Assembly: GCF_020085105.1 (NCBI RefSeq) | Contig: NC_058053.1 | Location: forward strand, 18,188,388-18,252,387 | DNA from: Siniperca chuatsi | Taxonomy: Eukaryota > Chordata > Actinopteri > Centrarchiformes > Sinipercidae | DNA length: 64,000 nt | Direction of reading: 5' to 3' | In this document: positions 56,026 to 64,000 of the stretch, one piece after another | Layout: each line of letters opens with the position of its first letter | Numbering within the stretch: position 1 is the first letter of the stretch | Made by a program: the position numbers and the translations under genes | Notes under the pieces: model-generated | Told to the model about the DNA's origin: nothing | Database searches by the model: none | What the model saw: the letters and a program-made list of their open reading frames with translations, nothing else

Positions 56026-56692
56026 TGTCGGAAAATATACACTGATGCATCAAAAGCAGAAAATAATAGAATTGGAGTTGCATTCATAATCCCAGATTTA
56101 AATGTAATGTCAAATAAAAGAGTTAGTAACAACCTTTCAGTATTTACAGGGGAAATGTTGGCTATTCTTTTAGCCCTTGAGTGGACAGAAAGCAGCAAAC
56201 CAGGCAAAGTGTTAATAGGATCAGATTCTAGTAGTGCATTAACCAGTTTCAAGAGTTTACAGTCTGAAGCAAGACAGGACATTATGATGGAAATAGCTTT
56301 AAACTATCTTTAGAATTACAAAAGCAGAAGTGATAGTGAAATTCATCTGGATTCCAGCACATATAGAGGTATAGGGAAATGAACTGGCAGACAAATATGC
56401 AAAAGATGCAACTAAGAAAGTAGAAGTAAATATGACAGTAAGTTATAGTAAAGCTGAAGTTAAAAGCATAATTAAGGTAAGAAAGAAAGTAGGAGAAATG
56501 AGGGAAACCAGTAGAACAACCAGTAGAACAAAAAGAGAAGAAGACATTATATCAAGGATGATATACTGGTCTTAATAGTACACTGAAGATAATTGGTAAA
56601 CATGAGACTGGTATGTGTGAGTACTGTAACATACAGGAAACGGTAGAACATGTAATTATCAGTTGTCCTAGGTACCAGCAGGATAGACAGAG
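56026..56692 (+). pseudogene. Misplaced LINE RNase H and ORF2 C-terminal segment
   Basis: Frames read KIYTDASKAENNRIGVAFII, FTGEMLAILLALEW, VLIGSDSSSALTSF, then, after a frameshift, FIWIPAHIEV stop GNELADKYAKDA. The four acidic RNase H residues (in YTDAS, GEM, GSDSS, LADKY) are all recognisable. It ends with KREEDIISRM and the zinc knuckle CEYCNIQETVEHVIISC. Positions 56499-56692 are duplicated at 57691-57884. Confidence 0.75.
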
Positions 56693-57689
56693 GAGGTAAG
56701 TAGGTGGGAAGTACTTAAAGGAACCACTGTAGGGAGTGATCACTATCCGATAGTCACAAGTATTGGAGTAGAAAGGGAAGTAGAAAAGGATGAGAGAGAA
56801 GGAAGATGGAAATTTGAAGAAGCAAAGTGGAGCAAGTATAGAATTATAACTGAAGGGAAATTAAAGGAGGTAAATATGAACCAGGAAATAGAAGACCTCA
56901 ATGCAGAGATAAACAGTATCATATTAGGAGCTGCAGAAGAGTCAATAACAAAAAGAAAAGGTAGGAAAAGGAAAAAGATAGTTCCGTGGTGGACACAAGA
57001 ATGCAATTCTACAATAAAAAAATCGAAAGAAGGCCTTTAAAATCTTGAAGAAAACGCATAATTTTCAGAATCTTATTGAATATAAAAGAAAGCAGGCAGT
57101 AGTTAGGAGTACAGTAAAGCGAGTTAAAAAGGAATTCTGGAAGAGGTATTGTGACTCACTTGGAAGGACTACACCATTAGACCGAGTATGGGGGATGATT
57201 AAGAGGATGTCTGGAAATAGGAAAGAGTGTGGATATCCTATAATGAAAGATGGGAGGAATGTAGTAATAGAAGGTAAGGATAAAGCAGAGTTATTAGCAA
57301 GGACATTTGTTAAGGTACATAGTACTGAAAATTTGAGGAATGAGGAAAAGAAGCAGAGAGATGGAACAATAAGAAAAAATGTAGAAGCACTGCAGGATGT
57401 TGAGGAAGACAGAAGTGCAATAAACATGTTGTTTACTATAAGAGAGCTAAATGATGCATTAAGGAAGTTGGGGAAAACAACGCCAGGGAGAGACCAAATT
57501 AGTTATTGTATGCTAGGAAACTTAAGTGACAGGAGTAAAGGAGTATTATTAGGATTATATAATAAAGTATGGGAAGAGGGAGATTTGCCAAGTCAATGGA
57601 AAGAGGCAGTTATTGTCCCCATATGTAAGCCAGGTAAGGACCCAGGACTGGCAGAAAGTTATAGACCGACTGCAAATGAAAATGAGGGA
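56693..57689 (+). pseudogene. LINE endonuclease C-half and RT N-terminal part
   Basis: Resumes exactly the protein interrupted at 56025: WEVLKGTTVGSDHYPIVTSI holds the catalytic SDH. Next come GRKRKKIVPWWTQECNSTIK and, in a 240-codon open stretch from 57045, KRVKKEFWKRYCDSL, TIRELNDALRKLGKTTPGRD (RT motif 0/1 region), PSQWKEAVIVPICKPGKDP and ESYRP. It is then cut within motif 2, and the palm with the catalytic Asp residues is missing. Confidence 0.75.
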
Positions 57690-58147
57690 ATGAGGGAAAC
57701 CAGTAGAACAACCAGTAGAACAAAAAGAGAAGAAGACATTATATCAAGGATGATGTACTGGTCTTAATAGTACACTGAAGATAATTGGTAAACATGAGAC
57801 TGGTATGTGTGAGTACTGTAACATACAGGAAACGGTAGAACATGTAATTATCAGTTGTCCTAGGTACCAGCAGGATAGACAGAGATTAAAAAACAAACTG
57901 GCAAGAGATCGCAGTAAGTTCGGGCTAAAGGAGTTACTCCAATTGAACTCAGGGCATGTGGGGTACAGGGCAATATTTAGGTTTTTGGAAAAGACAGGAC
58001 TTAAAAGAAGACTATAGGGTAGGATAAGACCGCTCTGATACACACTCCATTTCAGAAGGTGGCGGTAATGCACCAAAAGCTGTTTGCGAACCGCCATAAA
58101 ACATCAGAAGAAGAAGAAGAAGAAGAAGAAGAAGAAGAAGAAGAAGA
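57690..58147 (+). mobile_element. LINE ORF2 C-terminus, 3' UTR and (GAA)n tail
   Basis: Repeats the C-terminal knuckle (CEYCNIQETVEHVIISCPRY), continues to FRFLEKTGLKRRL and its stop at 58015-58017, then about 80 bp of 3' UTR with GGTGGCGGTAATGCACC and GCGAACCGCCATAAAACATC, and a (GAA)n tail at about 58098-58147. GGTGGCGGT and ACCGCCATA can pair as a 3' hairpin, as expected for the RT recognition site. Confidence 0.75.
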
Positions 58148-58249
58148 GGAAGCAGCAGTAGCAGTCATGCATTGCTTTTCCTACTGAGGGGGGAGTCGGC
58201 TCCCTTCGTTCACTTCAGCATCGGTCGCTCATAGAGCCGACACATCACA

Positions 58250-58378
58250 ACCGCCTCCTCCATCGTCTCTGATGTGCTACCCAAGCCGCCGCTGTCTCCT
58301 CTCCCTCGGCCACCCGTCAGACTCATCACCCTCCTCCGTCTGTCTGTCCACCAACATGCTAATCTGTCGTCGTAATGT
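58250..58378 (+). promoter_or_regulatory. nxpe3: Possible nxpe3 promoter and 5' non-coding exon
   Basis: A locally GC/CpG-rich stretch (CCGCCTCCTCCATCG, AAGCCGCCGCTGTCTCC) ends at a good splice donor, GT|GTAAGTAGGG, at 58378/58379. An acceptor TTTTTCAG|CGTC at 59345 would join it to the exon with the nxpe3 start codon. This is inferred from splice signals alone. Confidence 0.35.
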
Positions 58379-59345
58379 GTAAGTAGGGGAGCATTAAGAT
58401 AAATTAATGGCTAAAACGCCTGCATCACCGCTGTTAGCGTTAGCTAACAGGGTTTTTGGAGATATTATATTAGAAATATGTTGGAATCTCCACCCATGTA
58501 TTGATTATTACCCTCCCTTTTCTTTATTGTTGGCGTCATTGCCGCCGTTCAAGTGATAAAGGAATCCGACTCCAAAACGCACGACCGTTAGTGCTGTTTC
58601 AAGATGGAAGCTTGGCCTGAAAGTGAACCGGCTTCATGTTTACGACCGTCCGTATGTAGTGGTATGTGGACCCAAAGGCAGATGACCAGGACGCGGTATC
58701 AGGGTGAACTAGCCGGATGGCTACAGTGTTTATTGTGGTTGATGTGGTTTACAAGCAGGTACAGGCAGGCAGACCGTTAGGCAGACTAGTAACACACGGG
58801 TAACACGGAAGTGGGTTACCGGCTGGCAGTGGTGGAAACAGTGAAGTCAGTCCAAGGTGGCTAAACAGTCCAAAAGGGAACAGGCAAAGTACAACATCCA
58901 GAATCCAACCAAGAGAAGTCATGGTAAAACAGCCAGGGAACTGGGCAGGGGAACCAGGTACAACAAAAGGAGCACCAAACGGCGACACACACAACCCCTA
59001 GTTTGTAATTTACGTTTGTACCATACATCAACAAACCTTATCTTATATTTAAGGAACAGTTTGTGTCACGAATATTACAATCTAACCTGCTTTGAAAAAT
59101 GAAATAATAAATTAAGCATCCAAAAAAACAGATTTGCCTATAAATATGTGTACTTCTCTTCCCTTGTCTGATGAGGACTCCTAAACTTCTCAGACAAATG
59201 TATTTTGGACAAAACCTTATCCAGAACATCTGCATTATCCTGTCAACTATGATTTTTATACTGTATGTTTCTTTATAAACATGAATAGAACAAATGCTAG
59301 TTTTCTGTTTGTTCATCCATGTCGTTGACCACATAAATTTTTCAG
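58379..59345. other. Upstream region of nxpe3 (probable 5' UTR intron)
   Basis: No coding exon. 58660-58990 (GACCAGGACGCGGTATCAGG, TACAGGCAGGCAGACC, GGAACAGGCAAAGTACAAC) has the composition of a degraded retroelement or SINE common in fish, but I cannot name it. The rest is unassigned. Confidence 0.4.
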
Positions 59346-59439
59346 CGTCAGGCGCTGAGGATGAAATGATGCCATCATCAGCGATATGACAGCATAGAGT
59401 GAAACGGGGCCTGATCATGGGAGACAGAAGGAGGTCACC

Positions 59440-63074
<3,635 letters not shown>

Positions 63075-63909
63075 AAAAACAGTGACGATCGTGCTGAAGG
63101 AAACTGAAGAGTTTGTAGCTGCATTTCATTAGTATACTGCTGTTTACAAATCATCAGAAATACCTGCAGACGCATTTCAATGAGGCGAAGGCATCTTCTG
63201 TGGATAATTGCAAGTGCATGTAGGAAGTTGGTAATTAGCTGCATCAGTTTCTGATTTAGAAATTTCTGTTTGTGATCTGCATCATAACTATTATTGCTAC
63301 AGGTTTATGATATTTTGCTAAACAGCAATTTTCCCATGTGTTTACAGATAATGAAACTAAACAGTACAACAATCCAAATAAATCAATGAGATTTTCTTAA
63401 GAAACTAACCAGGCAACAGGAATTTTATGTACATTACTGCCACCTAACCATGGATGTATTTTCTTGCACCCAATGCATAACTACAATGCATTGTGGGTGA
63501 TATACACCTCAAGTTCACTTCAGTTTTTCAGACAAATGAAAATACACTTATGATGGCGAGGGGAAGTCAACGAGGGCATGTTGAATGTACACATGAGTCA
63601 GTTCCCAACAGTTTTCCCAACTTTGTTTTGAAAATGGAAGTGTTCTCCAAAGCTACATACCCTTTAAATACTGTCTTTACTGAGACATTTTCCAGACTTC
63701 CAGTACTGATCTCTGTTTACTTGCCTGCTATATTTAATTTTGAATCCCACAAAACAAATTTTATCCTGGCACAGTGATTGTTACTAGCCATCTGTTTTTG
63801 TTACCACAATGTTTTGTGTGTGTGTGTGTGCGCAGTACTTTTACTTAAGTTGCCCATATTTGGTGTTGGTATTCTTTCAAGGTCGCAGTTTGAACTTTGT
63901 GTGTGTGTA

Positions 63910-64000
<91 letters not shown>
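63075..64000. other. nxpe3 3' UTR and downstream, ending in (TA)n
   Basis: An AATAAA at 63377-63382 is the likely nxpe3 poly(A) signal. Beyond it only simple sequence is recognisable: (GT)n at 63814-63832 and 63899-63925, then (AT)n from about 63926 to the window edge. Confidence 0.6.
63926..64000. repeat. (AT)n microsatellite running off the window
   Basis: An uninterrupted AT dinucleotide tract of at least 75 bp preceded by (GT)n. Compound GT/AT tracts of this kind are very common in fish. Its real length cannot be seen. Confidence 0.9.

Larger units (their letters stand above)
54795..58147 (+). mobile_element. I-superfamily (Nimb-like) LINE, 5'-truncated and internally scrambled
   Basis: Non-LTR retrotransposon with CCHC gag-like ORF1, apurinic-type endonuclease, reverse transcriptase, RNase H and a C-terminal CCHC knuckle. 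An RNase H domain after RT points to the I superfamily; the GAA-repeat tail and the 3' UTR word GGTGGCGGTAATGCACC are those of an abundant fish family. The segment order is abnormal: ORF1 end and endonuclease N-half (54795-56025), RNase H to ORF2 C-terminus (56026-56692), endonuclease C-half and RT N-part (56693-57689), then ORF2 C-terminus and 3' UTR (57690-58097) and (GAA)n (58098-58147). The RT palm, including the catalytic motif, is absent. This copy cannot move by itself. Confidence 0.8.
54650..58257. mobile_element. Older MITE split by the LINE insertion
   Basis: The left part, 54650-54790 (TAGTGATGGGAAGTTCGGC.. GGCTCTTTTGGCTCAGCTCC), and the right part, about 58183-58257 (GGGAGTCGGCTCCCTTCG.. 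AGAGCCGACACATCACA), look like the two ends of one element. The ends are inverse to each other (AGTGATG..CGGCTC / GAGCCGACACATCAC). The sequence between them is the LINE. No target duplication was identified with confidence. Confidence 0.5.

Overview
This is a stretch of vertebrate, almost certainly percomorph teleost, nuclear DNA. It has spliced genes with GT-AG introns, about 40% GC by eye, many short AT-rich microsatellites, and a dense scatter of fish-type DNA transposon relics and LINE tails. No bacterial, phage or CRISPR-like content was seen.

Layout: (1) 1-514 (+) is the last 29 codons of one exon plus the terminal exon of gpr161, the ciliary Hedgehog-repressor GPCR. (2) 4818-32243 (-) is a complete dcaf6 (NRIP) gene. 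I could assemble 19 coding exons into an unbroken 898-residue frame. It converges on gpr161. (3) 36250-40393 (+) is complete mpc2, 5 coding exons, 126 aa. (4) 43517-47594 (-) is complete rpl24, 6 coding exons, 157 aa. It converges on mpc2. (5) 48191-53096 (+) is cep97, 11 coding exons, about 770 aa. It is head-to-head with rpl24 and carries one apparent single-base frameshift in exon 9. (6) 59440-63074 (+) is complete nxpe3, 5 coding exons, 577 aa.

The genes group as two blocks known from other vertebrates. gpr161-dcaf6-mpc2 corresponds to human 1q24 neighbours, and rpl24-cep97-nxpe3 to human 3q12 neighbours. The junction between the blocks lies in the mpc2/rpl24 intergenic space, about 41.5-43.5 kb. 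The genes do not form one pathway, but two themes recur. gpr161 and cep97 both act at the primary cilium or centriole, and the rpl24/cep97 divergent promoter contains an RFX X-box-like site.

The non-coding space is mostly transposon relics: hAT-like MITEs (two with perfect 8-bp target duplications), a deleted Tc1 element, L2/CR1-type LINE 3' ends, a widespread gene-sized inverted repeat, and a scrambled I-superfamily (Nimb-like) LINE at 54.8-58.15 kb nested in an older MITE.

I found no convincing new biological system. The items most worth checking are the cep97 frameshift, the scrambled LINE with its near-identical 194-bp internal duplication, the X-box/CRE divergent promoter, and a possible in-frame cassette exon of dcaf6.
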